Assembly (NCBI RefSeq): GCF_023721795.1
Contig: NZ_JAMQYE010000001.1
Coordinates: 3,011,671-3,075,670, forward strand
Origin: Zeimonas sediminis
GTDB taxonomy: Bacteria > Pseudomonadota > Gammaproteobacteria > Burkholderiales > Burkholderiaceae_E
Length of the DNA stretch: 64,000 nucleotides
Reading direction: 5' to 3'
Shown here piece by piece: positions 1 to 14,180 of this stretch. The notes below the pieces were generated by a model. That model did no database searches. It worked only from the letters and a program-made list of their open reading frames with translations, and was not told where the DNA came from. Position 1 is the first letter of the stretch; each line of letters starts with the position of its first letter. The position numbers and the translations under genes are program-made.

Positions 1-618
1 GCGCGACGGCGTGTGCGACAGCGTGCTGCTCAGGATCGGCCGGCGCCCCCACAGGATGCGCGGCTTCACCTCGCCGGCCATCGCCCGGAGCAGCGTGCGG
101 CCGGCGCGCTCGCCGGTGAGCCGCATGTCCACGTGCGGGTAGGTGCGGTAGCCGGTGATCACGGTGGCGTTGTCGACCATCCGGTTCGTCATCTGCGCGT
201 GGAAGTCGAGCGCGACCGCGATCGGCATGCCGGGCGCGATCGCCCGGATCCGCGCCAGCAGCTCGCCCTCGCCGTCGTCGAGGTGCTCGCAGACCATCGC
301 GCCGTGCAGGTCCAGCATCACCGCGTCGCAGCCCTTGCGGACCGCGTCGAGGATCGCCGCGCTCATCTCCTCGTAGGCGTCGCGGGTCACCAGTCCCGAC
401 GGATTGGCGCTGGCGGCCAGCGGCACCGCGAACTCGGCGCCCGCCTCGCGCGCCAGGCCGATGAAGCCGCCGATCGCGTAGTTGGTGTCGGCCAGCTCGG
501 CGATCGCCTGCTCGCCGCGCAGCGGGCCGCCCGGGCCGAAGGAGCCGATCGGCGTGGGCAGCGGCGAGAAGGTGTTGGTCTCGTGAAGCATCGAGGCGAT
601 GACGAACTTGCGGGCCAT
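1..618 (-). CDS. M81 family metallopeptidase (MlrC-like), N-terminal part, truncated by the window edge
   Basis: The minus strand from ATG at 616-618 stays open to base 1, giving 206 codons with no stop. The product starts MARKFVIASMLHETNTFSP, the signature N-terminus of the MlrC/DUF1485 family, and contains DAVMLDLHGAMV and ALDFHAQMT, which carry acidic and histidine residues typical of the family. MlrC was described as a peptidase acting on linearised microcystin; most proteobacterial homologues have no proven substrate and are only predicted hydrolases. The C-terminal half, with the rest of the active site, is outside the window. The start is followed on the same strand side by the small CWC gene (897 to 646), whose stop lies 28 bp upstream of this ATG, so the two may be co-transcribed. 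Confidence 0.85.
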   Translation of the reverse strand, partial: MARKFVIASMLHETNTFSPLPTPIGSFGPGGPLRGEQAIAELADTNYAIGGFIGLAREAGAEFAVPLAASANPSGLVTRDAYEEMSAAILDAVRKGCDAVMLDLHGAMVCEHLDDGEGELLARIRAIAPGMPIAVALDFHAQMTNRMVDNATVITGYRTYPHVDMRLTGERAGRTLLRAMAGEVKPRILWGRRPILSSTLSHTPSR

Positions 619-645
619 GCGGGGGGTCTCCGGGGGGATTTCGGG

Positions 646-897
646 TCAGGATGCGGTGTCGGGGCGCGCGGCGATCGCGTCGCCGACGGCGGCGAGGCAG
701 GCCGGGCACAGGCATGACGCGGGCAGCTCCCCGTTCGGCAGGCCGAGCGCCTCGCGCGCGGCGCCCGAAAGGCCGGCGAGCCGCGCCGGGTCGAGCGACG
801 GCAGCGCGGTGCACCAGCATCGGTCGGTGCCGGCGCCGCAGCCGAAGCGCGCGCCGCATCGGAAGCAGCGGGTGTCGGCGTCTGTCGGCTCGGGCAT
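646..897 (-). CDS. Cysteine-rich CWC family small protein
   Basis: This 83-residue protein has a cysteine pattern that fits the Cys-rich CWC family: CFRCG near residue 11, FGCG, then RCWC around residues 26-29, and CLCPACL near residue 63. The paired cysteines suggest a small zinc-binding fold. The function of the family is not established. It is divergently oriented from argB, whose leader begins about 40 bp away, and lies directly upstream of the M81 peptidase on the same strand. Coding is supported by the ordered Cys spacing, which a chance frame would not keep. Confidence 0.75.
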   Translation of the reverse strand: MPEPTDADTRCFRCGARFGCGAGTDRCWCTALPSLDPARLAGLSGAAREALGLPNGELPASCLCPACLAAVGDAIAARPDTAS

Positions 898-940
898 CGT
901 TTCGCGGCGAAGCGGGGGCAGGGAACGGGAGGGGCTCGGT

Positions 941-1921
<981 letters not shown>

Positions 1922-1925
1922 GCCT

Positions 1926-2202
1926 CGCGGCAACCGGCTACCAGGGCCGCTCGAAATGTCGGCGCGGGGCGAGGGCGGGGCGGCCGCGTGCCGGCACCCG
2001 GTGCTGCGGCCCCGCCTTCGGTGGGGCTTCCCTCGCCCACCTCGGAATTTCGCACCCGCCTCGCAGGGGGCTTCGCCCCGCGGCGAGCGGGTCCCGCGAA
2101 ATTCCTTTCGGTGGCGCTCGGCTTGCACAGGGCGCCGGCACGCGGCCGCCCCGCCCTCGCCCAGTGGGCGGTCGTGGCCGGCCCTGCCAGCCGGCTGCCG
2201 CG
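1926..2202. repeat. Long nested inverted repeat filling the argB–nucleotidase gap
   Basis: The 378-bp gap from 1922 to 2299 has no convincing gene but folds back on itself. The arms 1967-1995 and 2134-2162 are a perfect 29-bp inverted match. Outside them 1926-1949 pairs with 2179-2202 with three mismatches, and the spacers between these outer and inner arms are nearly equal (17 and 16 bp). Inside, 2044-2060 pairs imperfectly with 2083-2105, around a small apical hairpin (GGGGCTTCGCCCC, about 2068-2080). Any transcript reading through argB would form a very stable branched hairpin. It may be a miniature inverted-repeat element, an attenuator or an RNA-processing site; the sequence does not say which. 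The rest of the gap (2203-2299) shows nothing recognisable. Confidence 0.85.
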
Positions 2203-2299
2203 AAGCGTGCCGCAGCACCGCGTGCCGAATCCGGGCACTCGGTCCTCGCCCCGTGCCGAAGCATCGACGGTCGCGGACCGTCGGAAGCCGCCAAGCGCG

Positions 2300-2998
2300 A
2301 TGAGCACCGTCTGGCTCCTCGACCTCGACAACACGCTGCACGACGCGATGCCGGTCGTGTTTCCGCGCATCAACCTCGCGATGACCGAGTACGTGGCGCG
2401 GACGCTGAACCTGCCGCACGAGGAAGCCAGCGAGCTGCGCGTGCACTACTGGCGGCGCTACGGCGCCACGCTGCTCGGCATGGTGCGGCATCACGGCGTG
2501 GACCCGCACGACTTCCTGCGCGAGACGCATCCGTTCCCGGACATCCACCGGATCGTGAGGCGCGACCACCGGCTGATGGCGGCGGTGAAGCGGCTCAAGG
2601 GGCAGCGGGTGATCGTGACCAACGCGCCGATGCACTATGCGGCGCGGGTGGTCGATGCGCTCGGCATCGGTCCGCTGGTCGACGGCATCGTGACGATCGA
2701 GTCGATGAAGTTCGCGGGCCGGATCCAGCCCAAGCCCTCGAAGGCGATGCTGCGGCGGCTGGCCGCGAAGCTCCGGGTGCCGGCGCACCGCTGCGTGCTG
2801 GTCGAGGATTCGGTCGAGAACCTCGACAGCGCGCGCGCGGTCGGGATGCGCACCGTGCTGGTCACCGGCATCGGCCACGGGCACCGGCATCCGGCCGCGC
2901 GGCCGCGGGCCGGGCTCGGCCGGCGCGTCGACGTTCAAGTACAATCGTTCGAGCACCTGCCGCGCAAGGCTGTCCGGACGCCGCACCGAGCCCGATGA
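2300..2998 (+). CDS. HAD-family pyrimidine 5'-nucleotidase
   Basis: This 232-residue HAD hydrolase starts MSTVWLLDLDNTLHD, with the catalytic Asp pair in motif I (DLDNT). It also has motif II (IVTNAP, about residue 108), the Lys motif (QPKPSKAML) and motif IV (VEDSVENLDSAR). Homologues in this arrangement are annotated as pyrimidine 5'-nucleotidases of the SDT1/YjjG type that dephosphorylate nucleoside monophosphates; the substrate is inferred. An in-frame open stretch extends upstream through the fold-back repeat, but the conserved N-terminus begins at ATG 2300, which I take as the start. The stop overlaps the slmA start by 4 bp (ATGA), implying translational coupling. Confidence 0.9.
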   Translation: MSTVWLLDLDNTLHDAMPVVFPRINLAMTEYVARTLNLPHEEASELRVHYWRRYGATLLGMVRHHGVDPHDFLRETHPFPDIHRIVRRDHRLMAAVKRLKGQRVIVTNAPMHYAARVVDALGIGPLVDGIVTIESMKFAGRIQPKPSKAMLRRLAAKLRVPAHRCVLVEDSVENLDSARAVGMRTVLVTGIGHGHRHPAARPRAGLGRRVDVQVQSFEHLPRKAVRTPHRAR

Positions 2999-3645
2999 AC
3001 GATCCGACGACTCCCGAAGCATCGATGCCCGCAGCCCACGCGCAGGACGACGCGCCCGCGCGCCGGCCGCCCCGCCCCAAGCCGGGCGAGCGGCGCCTGC
3101 AGATCCTGCAGACCCTCGCCTCGATGCTCCAGGAGCCCGACGGCGAACGGGTGACCACCGCCGCGCTGGCCGGCCGGCTGCAGGTTTCCGAGGCCGCGCT
3201 TTACCGGCATTTCGCGAGCAAGGCCCAGATGTTCGAGGGCCTGATCGAGTTCATCGAGTCCACCGTCTTCGGCCTGATCAACCAGATCACCAGCCAGCAC
3301 GACGACGGCCTGCGCCAGCTGCGCGGCATCCTCGCGATGCTGCTGTCCTTCGCGGAGAAGAATCCCGGCATGACGCGGGTGCTGATCGGCGATGCGCTGG
3401 TCACCGAGGACGACCGCCTGCAGGCGCGCATCAACCAGCTGGTCGACCGGATCGAGGCGTCGGTCCGCCAGGCCTTCCGCACGGCGGTCGCGCAGGGTTC
3501 GCTGCCTGCCGACACCGATTCGTCGGCACGGGCCGGCATCGTGCTCGCCTACGTGCAGGGCCGCTGGTTGCGGTTCGCGAAGAGCGGTTTCCGCAGGTCC
3601 CCCAGCGAGATGTTCGACCAGCAGATCGCGCTGCTGATCGCCTGA
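2995..3645 (+). CDS. slmA: Nucleoid occlusion factor SlmA (TetR-type)
   Basis: A 216-residue TetR-fold protein with an N-terminal helix-turn-helix (AGRLQVSEAALYRHFASKA, residues about 60-78) and an SlmA-like C-terminal half. SlmA binds specific chromosomal sites and blocks FtsZ assembly over the nucleoid; some annotations call this family a nucleoid-occlusion or TetR regulator. It carries an unusual N-terminal tail of about 30 residues rich in Ala and Pro before the DNA-binding domain. Its ATG overlaps the stop of the nucleotidase gene. The conserved argB–nucleotidase–slmA order in related genomes supports the name. A 240-bp gap to rhlE follows, with no gene seen. Confidence 0.88.
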   Translation: MNDPTTPEASMPAAHAQDDAPARRPPRPKPGERRLQILQTLASMLQEPDGERVTTAALAGRLQVSEAALYRHFASKAQMFEGLIEFIESTVFGLINQITSQHDDGLRQLRGILAMLLSFAEKNPGMTRVLIGDALVTEDDRLQARINQLVDRIEASVRQAFRTAVAQGSLPADTDSSARAGIVLAYVQGRWLRFAKSGFRRSPSEMFDQQIALLIA

Positions 3646-5323
3646 GGGCGGGGCGCGCGAACGGGATCGACAGCGGGGGCCGGCTCGCGTATCATTGTGC
3701 AATGCATCAAGCGAGGCGATCGAAGCCTCGAGTGCATGGCGGCGTCGACAGCCAGTCTCTGCGTCGCATCTTCCCGGCATCCGCCGGTCTCGAAGTCAAT
3801 CCCCTGATTCGTCTGCCCGCGACTGGCGTCGCAACCGGATGCGCAAGCGCGCCCCGGTGACCGAGGCCGATGTCGCTGGAGTTCCATGTCCTTTGCTTCC
3901 CTTGGCCTTTCCGAGGCCATCGTCCGTGCCGTTTCCGAGCGCGGCTATTCCGAACCCACCCCGATCCAGTTGCAGGCCATCCCGGCGGTGCTGTCCGGCG
4001 GCGACCTGCTCGCCGGCGCGCAGACCGGCACCGGCAAGACCGCCGGCTTCGTGCTGCCGATCCTGCAGCGCCTGTCGACCACGCAGCCCCAGCGCCCCGC
4101 GCAGGCCGGCAAGCGCCCGATCCGCACGCTGATCCTGACGCCCACCCGCGAGCTCGCGGCGCAGGTCGAGGAGAGCGTGCGCGACTACTCGAAGCACCTG
4201 AAGGTCTCGTCGACCACGATCTTCGGCGGCGTCAACATCAATCCGCAGATCGAGCGCCTGCGCCGCGGCGTCGACATCCTGGTCGCCACGCCGGGCCGCC
4301 TGCTCGACCACGCGCAGCAGCGCACCGTGGACCTGTCGACGGTCGAGGTCCTGGTCCTCGACGAGGCCGACCGGATGCTCGACATGGGCTTCATCCACGA
4401 CATCAAGCGCGTGCTGAAGCTGCTGCCACAGAAGCGCCAGAACCTGCTGTTCTCGGCGACCTTCTCCGACGAGATCAAGGCGCTGGCCGACGGCCTGCTC
4501 GACAACCCGAAGCTGATCGAGGTTGCCCGGCGCAACACCACGGCCGAGCTCGTCGCGCAGCGCGTGATCGAGGTCGATCGCGGCCGCAAGCGCGAGCTGC
4601 TGTCGAAACTGATCCGCGACAACGCGTGGTTCCAGGTGCTGGTGTTCACCCGCACCAAGCACGGCGCGAACCGGCTCGCCGAGCAGCTGGTCAAGGACGG
4701 CATCCCGGCGCTCGCGATCCACGGCAACAAGAGCCAGAACGCGCGCACCCGCGCGCTGGCCGAGTTCAAGAGCGGCGAGCTGCAGGCGCTGGTGGCCACC
4801 GACATCGCGGCCCGCGGGCTGGACATCGTCGAGCTGCCGCACGTGGTCAACTTCGACCTGCCGAACGTGCCCGAGGACTACGTGCACCGGATCGGCCGCA
4901 CCGGCCGGGCAGGCGCCACCGGCGAGGCGCTGTCGCTGCTGTCCGCGGACGAGCGGGGCCTGATGCGCGACATCGAGCGGCTGATCAGGAAGCAGCTGCC
5001 GCGCGAGCGGATCCCCGGCTTCGAGCCGGATCCGAACGCGCGCAACGAGCCCGAGGTCGACGACCGTCCGCCGCGCCAGCCGCGCGGTGGGCGCGGCGGT
5101 GCCAGGCAGGGACAGGGCGGTGCCCGTTCCGGTCAGCCCGTGGCGCGCGGAGCGTCTTCCGGCGCCCGTCCGGCCCAACCCGCGGCGCGCTCGCCGCAGC
5201 CGGCCGCCCGTCCGGCCCAGCAGCCCGCCGGCGCCACGCAGGGGCGCACCGGCTTCGGCCCGTCGCCGGCCGGCCGGACCAGCGCGACCTCGCGCGGCTT
5301 CGGCGGCAGCAATGCCGCCGGCT

Positions 5324-7248
<1,925 letters not shown>

Positions 7249-7252
<4 letters not shown>

Positions 7253-8001
7253 CGGCGGTGGCCGCAGACCGGGCAGTCGGGGTCGCGCGGCACGCTGATC
7301 GAGTGCCACTGCATCTCGCGCGCGTCGAGCAGCAGCAGCTTGCCGACGAGCGGCGTGCCGAAGCCGCCGGCCAGCTTCAGCGCCTCGGCCGCCTGCATCG
7401 TGCCGATGATGCCTGTCAGCGGCGCGAACACGCCCATCGTGGCGCAGCGGACCTCCTCGACGTCCTGGCCCTCGGGAAAGAGGCAGTGATAGCAGGGCGA
7501 CTCGGGCCGGCGCGGATCGAAGGCCGCGAGCTGACCGTCGAAGCGGATCGCGGCGCCCGACACCAGCGGGACGCCCGCCTCGAAGCAGGCGCGGTTGACC
7601 GCATGGCGGGTCGCGAAGTTGTCGCAGCAGTCGAGCACCACCTGCGAGGCGGCCACCGCCTCGCGCAGCGCGTCGCCCTCGAGCCGCTGGCGCAGCGCGA
7701 CCACCTCGATGCCCGGGTTGATCTCGAGCAGGCTGCGCCGGCCGGACTCGGCCTTGGGCTCGCCGATGCGGTCCTGCCGGTGCAGGATCTGGCGCTGCAG
7801 GTTGGTCAGGTCGACCGCGTCGTCGTCGGCCAGCACGATCCGGCCGACCCCGGCCGCGGCCAGGTACATCGACGCCGGCGAGCCGAGACCGCCAGCCCCG
7901 ACGACCAGCATCGACGACGCGAGCAGGCGCTCCTGCGCCTCGACGCCCATCTCGTCGAGCAGCAGGTGCCGGCTGTAGCGAAGGAGCTGTTCGTCGTTCA
8001 A
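7249..8001 (-). CDS. ThiF/MoeB/HesA-family adenylyltransferase
   Basis: An E1-like enzyme of 250 residues that adenylates the C-terminal Gly-Gly of a small sulfur-carrier protein (ThiS or MoaD) for thiamine or molybdopterin synthesis. Visible features are the nucleotide loop GAGGLGSPA (about 36-44), the Arg-finger segment [11 protein letters not shown] and two zinc CxxC pairs (CYHC about residue 168 and CPVC near the C-terminus). MoeB and ThiF cannot be told apart from this sequence. It lies 4 bp after ctpA and overlaps recQ by 4 bp (GTGA), so it belongs to a gpmA–ctpA–thiF–recQ transcription unit. Confidence 0.92.
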
Positions 8002-8005
8002 AGGC

Positions 8006-9430
<1,425 letters not shown>

Positions 9431-9605
9431 CTTCGAGAAATCCTGTGGGGAGCCAGCAGCCCACACGGACGATCCGTGGGGCTCAACCCCTGTCGGGCCA
9501 GTATAAACCGCGGCCGTGCCGGAAACGGTGCGAAAACTCGCGCCCCTGCCGGACATTGAGACGGGCGGCGGCGCCACGGCGGCTGGCCGGCCCGGCGCCC
9601 GGCCT

Positions 9606-10355
9606 TCAGCGGGCGCGACCCTGGGCGGCCACCGCGGCCTTGGCGGCCTCGATCTCGGCGGCGTCGCCGAGGTAGTAGTTGCGGATCGGCTTCAGCGAGT
9701 CGTCGAGCTCGTAGACGAGCGGCCGGGCGGTGGGGATGTTCAGGTGCACGATCTCGTCGTCGCCGATGCCGTCGAGGTGCTTGACCAGCGCCCTCAGCGA
9801 GTTGCCGTGGGCGGCCACGACGACCCGCCGGCCCGAGCGGATCGCCGGCGCGATCGCGTCGTTCCAGAACGGCACCACCCGGGCGACGGTGTCCTTCAGG
9901 CACTCGGTGCGCGGGATTTCGTTCGGGGCCAGGCCGGCGTAGCGCGGGTCGCCGTTCGCCTCGCGCGGGTCTCCCGGCGGGAGCGGATCGGGGGCGATCG
10001 CGTAGGCCCGGCGCCAGACCAGCACCTGGTCGTCGCCGAACCTGCGCGCGGTCTCGGCCTTGTCCAGCCCCTGCAGCGCGCCGTAGTGGCGCTCGTTGAG
10101 GCGCCACGAGTGGACGACCGGCAGCCACATCCGGTCCATCTCGTCGAGCACCGTCCAGAGCGTGCGGATCGCGCGCTTGAGCACCGAGGTGAAGGCCAGG
10201 TCGAAGTCGAAGCCCTCGGCCTTCAGCAGCTCGCCGGCGCGCCGCGCCTCGACGAGCCCGTTGGGCGTCAGGTCGACGTCGGTCCAGCCGGTGAACCGGT
10301 TCTCGAGGTTCCACTGGCTTTCGCCGTGGCGCAGCAGTACGAGCTTGTGGGTCAT
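9606..10355 (-). CDS. gpmA: 2,3-bisphosphoglycerate-dependent phosphoglycerate mutase
   Basis: A glycolytic enzyme interconverting 3- and 2-phosphoglycerate through a phosphohistidine. The 249-residue length is typical of dPGM. It shows LRHGESQWN with the catalytic His at about residue 9, the acid/base Glu in [12 protein letters not shown] (about residue 87), and the second His in [12 protein letters not shown] (about 183). It is the first gene of the minus-strand run gpmA–ctpA–thiF–recQ, with 175 bp between it and ctpA, a gap in which I see no gene. It is divergent from the rhodanese gene across a 77-bp region that must hold both promoters. Confidence 0.96.
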   Translation of the reverse strand: MTHKLVLLRHGESQWNLENRFTGWTDVDLTPNGLVEARRAGELLKAEGFDFDLAFTSVLKRAIRTLWTVLDEMDRMWLPVVHSWRLNERHYGALQGLDKAETARRFGDDQVLVWRRAYAIAPDPLPPGDPREANGDPRYAGLAPNEIPRTECLKDTVARVVPFWNDAIAPAIRSGRRVVVAAHGNSLRALVKHLDGIGDDEIVHLNIPTARPLVYELDDSLKPIRNYYLGDAAEIEAAKAAVAAQGRAR

Positions 10356-10400
10356 GTCCGAGGGGGCAAGGCCGCGGGGGAAAGGGGAAGGCCGCTATTC

Positions 10401-10406
10401 TATAAT
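10401..10406 (+). promoter_or_regulatory. Consensus -10 hexamer before the rhodanese–grxC–secB run
   Basis: A perfect TATAAT lies 26 bp before the GTG start of the rhodanese gene, in an AT-richer island between gpmA and that gene. No clear -35 is seen at 17 bp upstream. The complementary strand (ATTATAGAAT) could serve gpmA, so the site may be shared. Confidence 0.5.
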
Positions 10407-10432
10407 TCTGCGTTTCCCAGACGGATCCTGCC

Positions 10433-10834
10433 GTGGATTTCATCACCGAGAACATCGTCCTGATCGCGATCGCGTTCGCCTCCGGCGCGATGCTGCTGTG
10501 GCCGCTGGTCGCCCGCACCACGTCGGGGCCCGCGCTGGACACGCTGGGCGCCACCCGGCTGATCAACGATGCCGACGCGCTCGTCGTCGACGTCCGCACG
10601 ACGGCGGAGTTCGCGGCGGGGCACCTGCCGCGCGCGGTCAACATCCCGCTGGCCGAGCTGGACAAGCGGGTCGGCGAGCTGCCGGCCGGCAAGCCGGTCA
10701 TCGTCTGCTGCAACAGCGGCGGCACCTCGGGCCGGGCCACCTCGCTGCTGCGCCGCGCCGGCAGGCAGGACGTCTTCAACCTCGCCGGCGGCCTCCAGGC
10801 CTGGCTGCAGGCCGGCCTGCCGGTCGTCAAGTGA
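10433..10834 (+). CDS. Membrane-anchored rhodanese-like protein
   Basis: A 133-residue protein with an N-terminal membrane helix (IVLIAIAFASGAMLLWPLV, residues about 7-25) followed by one rhodanese domain. The active-site loop VIVCCNSGGTSG holds the candidate catalytic Cys and the persulfide-binding loop. It probably transfers sulfane sulfur at the membrane face; the acceptor is unknown. A GTG start at 10433 is used because the frame opens there and the TATAAT lies just upstream. It heads a co-directional run with grxC, secB, an SH3 protein, gpsA and a LOG-family gene, an order often seen in Burkholderiales. Confidence 0.88.
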   Translation: MDFITENIVLIAIAFASGAMLLWPLVARTTSGPALDTLGATRLINDADALVVDVRTTAEFAAGHLPRAVNIPLAELDKRVGELPAGKPVIVCCNSGGTSGRATSLLRRAGRQDVFNLAGGLQAWLQAGLPVVK

Positions 10835-10880
10835 ACGCAGGGCCGGGCCGATGCGTTCGGCCGGCCGCAAAGGAGCCTGA

Positions 10881-11141
10881 ATGAGCACCAACGTCGTCAT
10901 GTACACCACCGCGGTGTGCCCGTACTGCCAGCGCGCGGAAATGCTGCTCAAGGCGCGCGGCGTCGACGCGATCGAGAAGATCCGCATCGACCTCGACCCG
11001 GCGCGCCGCGACGAGATGATCGAGAAGACCGGCCGGCGCACCGTGCCGCAGATCTTCATCGGCGAGCGCCACGTCGGCGGATTCGACGACCTGGCCGCGC
11101 TCGACCGCGAAGGCGGACTGGTTCCGCTGCTGAACAACTGA
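10881..11141 (+). CDS. grxC: Glutaredoxin 3
   Basis: An 86-residue glutaredoxin with the dithiol active site CPYC at residues 13-16, the cis-Pro segment TVPQIFIG and the glutathione-binding GGFDDL. It reduces protein disulfides and glutathionylated thiols using GSH in the cytoplasm. AGGAGCC lies a few bases before its ATG. It lies 46 bp after the rhodanese gene and 22 bp before secB, so all three are probably co-transcribed. Confidence 0.96.
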   Translation: MSTNVVMYTTAVCPYCQRAEMLLKARGVDAIEKIRIDLDPARRDEMIEKTGRRTVPQIFIGERHVGGFDDLAALDREGGLVPLLNN

Positions 11142-11163
11142 TCCCACGTTCCAAGGACATTTC

Positions 11164-11649
11164 ATGGCCGAGCAGGCGCAAGCCCCCGTCTTCGCGATCC
11201 AGCGCATGTACCTGAAGGATCTCTCGCTCGAGATCCCCCACGCGCCGCAGATCTTCCTCGAGTCCAAGCAGCCGACCGTCGAGGTCGGGCTGGACGTGAC
11301 CGGCCAGCAGGTGGCCGACGGCATCTTCGAGAGCACCGTCACGATCACGGTCACGACCAAGATCGAGGAGAAGGTCGCGTTCCTGGTCGAGGCCAAGCAG
11401 GCAGGCATCTTCGAGATCCGCAACCTGCCCGACGACCAGATGCATCTGCTGATGAACGTCGTCTGCCCGAACATCATCTATCCCTACCTGCGCGCGAACA
11501 TCGCCGACGCGGTCCAGCGCACCGGCTTCCCGCCGATCCACCTCGCAGAGATCAACTTCGAGGCGCTGTACCAGCAGCGGCTGGCGCAGCAGCAGGAAGA
11601 AGCGCAGCAGCAGCAGGGCTCCGGCATCATCGTGCCGGGCGCGCACTGA
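11164..11649 (+). CDS. secB: Protein-export chaperone SecB
   Basis: SecB is a homotetrameric chaperone that keeps preproteins unfolded and passes them to SecA. The 161-residue protein shows the usual features: an N-terminal [19 protein letters not shown] segment, the acidic SecA-contact region and [18 protein letters not shown] near the end. The C-terminus is Gln-rich (QQEEAQQQQ), as in many betaproteobacterial SecB proteins. The gene is in the grxC–secB–gpsA order that is conserved in proteobacteria. Confidence 0.97.
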   Translation: MAEQAQAPVFAIQRMYLKDLSLEIPHAPQIFLESKQPTVEVGLDVTGQQVADGIFESTVTITVTTKIEEKVAFLVEAKQAGIFEIRNLPDDQMHLLMNVVCPNIIYPYLRANIADAVQRTGFPPIHLAEINFEALYQQRLAQQQEEAQQQQGSGIIVPGAH

Positions 11650-11651
11650 CG

Positions 11652-12101
11652 ATGCGCGCGCTGGCGCCCTTCGCCCTGGCGGCGCTGCTGGCGCCGGCGC
11701 AGCTCGCGCTGGCGCAGGAATTCCGCGAGGTCGGCGCCGGCGCGGCGGTGTTGTACGACGGCCCCTCGGAGAGGGCCGCCAAGCGCTTCATCGTCGTGCG
11801 CGGCACGCCGCTCGAGGTGGTTTCCCAGCTCGGCGCGTGGGTCAAGGTGCGCGACTACGCCGGCGACGTCCTCTGGATCGCTCAGGCCGACCTCGCCGCG
11901 CAGTCGCGCAGCGTGGTCGTTTCGCGGGCGCTCGCCTCGGTGCGCCGCTCGCCGCGCGACGTCGGCGAGCTGCTGTTCCAGGCCGAGCGCGGCGTGCTGC
12001 TCGAGGTCGTCGACGACTCGGCCCCGGAGGGCTGGCTCAGGGTGCGGCATCGCGACGGCACCGCCGGCTTCGTGAGCGCCGGCGAGGTCTGGGGCCGCTG
12101 A
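11652..12101 (+). CDS. Periplasmic SH3-domain protein
   Basis: A 149-residue protein with a cleavable signal peptide (MRALAPFALAALLAPAQLALA, cleavage after about residue 21) and two bacterial SH3-like segments: residues about 30-75 (ending WVKVRDYAGDVLWI) and 85-145 (ending GFVSAGEVWG). SH3b domains typically bind peptidoglycan or peptides in the envelope. No catalytic domain is present, and the specific role is unknown. It starts 2 bp after the secB stop and is followed 8 bp later by gpsA, so it is clearly in the operon. Confidence 0.82.
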   Translation: MRALAPFALAALLAPAQLALAQEFREVGAGAAVLYDGPSERAAKRFIVVRGTPLEVVSQLGAWVKVRDYAGDVLWIAQADLAAQSRSVVVSRALASVRRSPRDVGELLFQAERGVLLEVVDDSAPEGWLRVRHRDGTAGFVSAGEVWGR

Positions 12102-12109
12102 GCGCCGCG

Positions 12110-13115
12110 ATGCGGATCGCGGTCTTCGGCGCCGGCGCCTGGGGCACCGCGCTGGCGATACACGCCGCGCGCCGGCACTCGGTCACGCTCTGGACGCGCG
12201 ACCCGGCGCATGCGCAGGCGATGCTCGCGCAGCGCGCCAACGAACGCTACCTTCCCGGAGCCGCGCTGCCGCCGGCGATCGACGCGACCGCCGACCTCGA
12301 CCGGGCCTGCGACTGGCTCGGCGAGGGCCCCGACGCGCTCGCGGTGCTCGCCACCTCGGTGGCCGGCATGCGGCCAGTGCTGGGCGCGCTGTCGGGCCGG
12401 CTGCGCCCCGGTTCGGCCGGGCTCGTGTGGCTGTGCAAGGGCATCGAGCGCGACACCGGCGCGTTGCCCCACATGATCGCGGCCGAGGCGCTTCCGGGCC
12501 ACGGCCACGCGGTGCTCTCCGGCCCTTCCTTCGCGCAGGAGGTGGCCGCCGGGCTGCCGGTAGCGCTGACCGTGGCATCGCGGGTCGACTTCCTTCGCCG
12601 CGCGGTGCAGCAGGCCCTCCATCATGGCGCGGCGCGCATCTACGGCAGCGACGACGTGGTCGGCGTCGAGCTCGGCGGGGCGCTGAAGAACGTGATGGCG
12701 ATCGCCGCCGGCGCCTGCGACGGCCTGAAGCTCGGGCACAACGCTCGCGCGGCGCTGATCACGCGCGGGCTCGCCGAGACCGCGCGGCTCGGCGTGGCGC
12801 TGGGCGCGCGGGCGAGCACGTTCACCGGGCTGACCGGCCTGGGCGATCTGGTCCTCACCTGCACCGGCGACCTGTCGCGCAACCGCCGGGTCGGCCTGGC
12901 GCTCGCCGAGGGCCGTCCGCTGCAGGACATCGTGACGCAACTCGGCCACGTGGCCGAGGGCGTGCCCTGCGCGGCCGCCGCGCTGATGCTGGCCGAGCGC
13001 CACCGGGTCGAACTGCCGATCGTGGCCGCGGTGCAGGCGGTGCTCGATGGCCGCCGCACGCCGGCCGACGCGGTGCGCGAGCTGCTGTCGCGCGAGCCCC
13101 GCGACGAGGACGAGA

Positions 13116-13123
<8 letters not shown>
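12110..13123 (+). CDS. gpsA: NAD(P)-dependent glycerol-3-phosphate dehydrogenase
   Basis: GpsA reduces dihydroxyacetone phosphate to sn-glycerol 3-phosphate, the backbone of phospholipids. The 337-residue protein has the N-terminal nucleotide loop FGAGAWGTALA (about 5-15), the LSGPSFAQEVA motif (about 140) and ELGGALKNVMAIAAG with the catalytic Lys (about 185-199). The conserved TGLTGLGDLVLTCTG follows at about 245. The open frame extends further upstream, but the conserved N-terminus starts at ATG 12110. Its stop overlaps the next start by 8 bp. Confidence 0.96.
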
Positions 13124-13682
<559 letters not shown>

Positions 13683-13685
13683 GGC

Positions 13686-14162
13686 TCAGCCCGGCGCCGG
13701 CGCGGCGCCTTCGAAGCCGAACTGCCGCCAGGCCTCGAACACGGTGACCGCCACCGCGTTCGAAAGGTTCAGGCTGCGGTTGCCAGGCCGCATCGGCAGC
13801 CGCAGCCGGCTTTCAGGCGCGAACCCGGCGAGAAGCGCCTCGGGCAGGCCGCGGGTCTCGCATCCGAAGACCAGCCAGTCGCCGCGCTCGAAGCGGGTCT
13901 CGTAGGGGCTGGCCCGGCCGCCGGTCGTCAGAGCGAACATCCGCCCCGGGGCTTCCGAGGCGAGCAGCGCCTCCCACGACGCATGCACCCGGACCCGCGC
14001 GTACTCGTGGTAGTCGAGGCCGGCGCGGCGCAGCTTCGCGGCGTCGAGCGAGAAGCCCAGCGGCTCGACCAGGTGCAGCGCCGCGCCGGTGTTGGCGCAC
14101 AGGCGGATCACGTTGCCGGTGTTCGGCGGGATCTCGGGATTCACCAGGACGACGTTCAGCAT
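13686..14162 (-). CDS. trmL: tRNA (cytidine/uridine-34-2'-O)-methyltransferase TrmL
   Basis: A SPOUT-class enzyme that 2'-O-methylates the wobble base of tRNA-Leu isoacceptors using SAM. The 158-residue protein carries the three SPOUT motifs: [19 protein letters not shown] (about 14-32), [11 protein letters not shown] (about 97) and the knot segment [19 protein letters not shown] (about 120-138). Length matches the family. The start (ATG 14160-14162) lies 18 bp after the comF stop on the same strand. Confidence 0.94.
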   Translation of the reverse strand: MLNVVLVNPEIPPNTGNVIRLCANTGAALHLVEPLGFSLDAAKLRRAGLDYHEYARVRVHASWEALLASEAPGRMFALTTGGRASPYETRFERGDWLVFGCETRGLPEALLAGFAPESRLRLPMRPGNRSLNLSNAVAVTVFEAWRQFGFEGAAPAPG

Positions 14163-14180
14163 GCTCGGGGCCGGTTGGCA

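Noticed and set aside
1988-2299. An N-terminal extension of the nucleotidase through the fold-back repeat
   Set aside because: The extension is Pro/Ala/Arg-rich repeat translation; homology begins at ATG 2300.
10393-10410. A tRNA or small RNA in the gpmA–rhodanese gap
   Set aside because: Only a TATAAT hexamer is present in 77 bp; no fold or T-loop sequence is visible.
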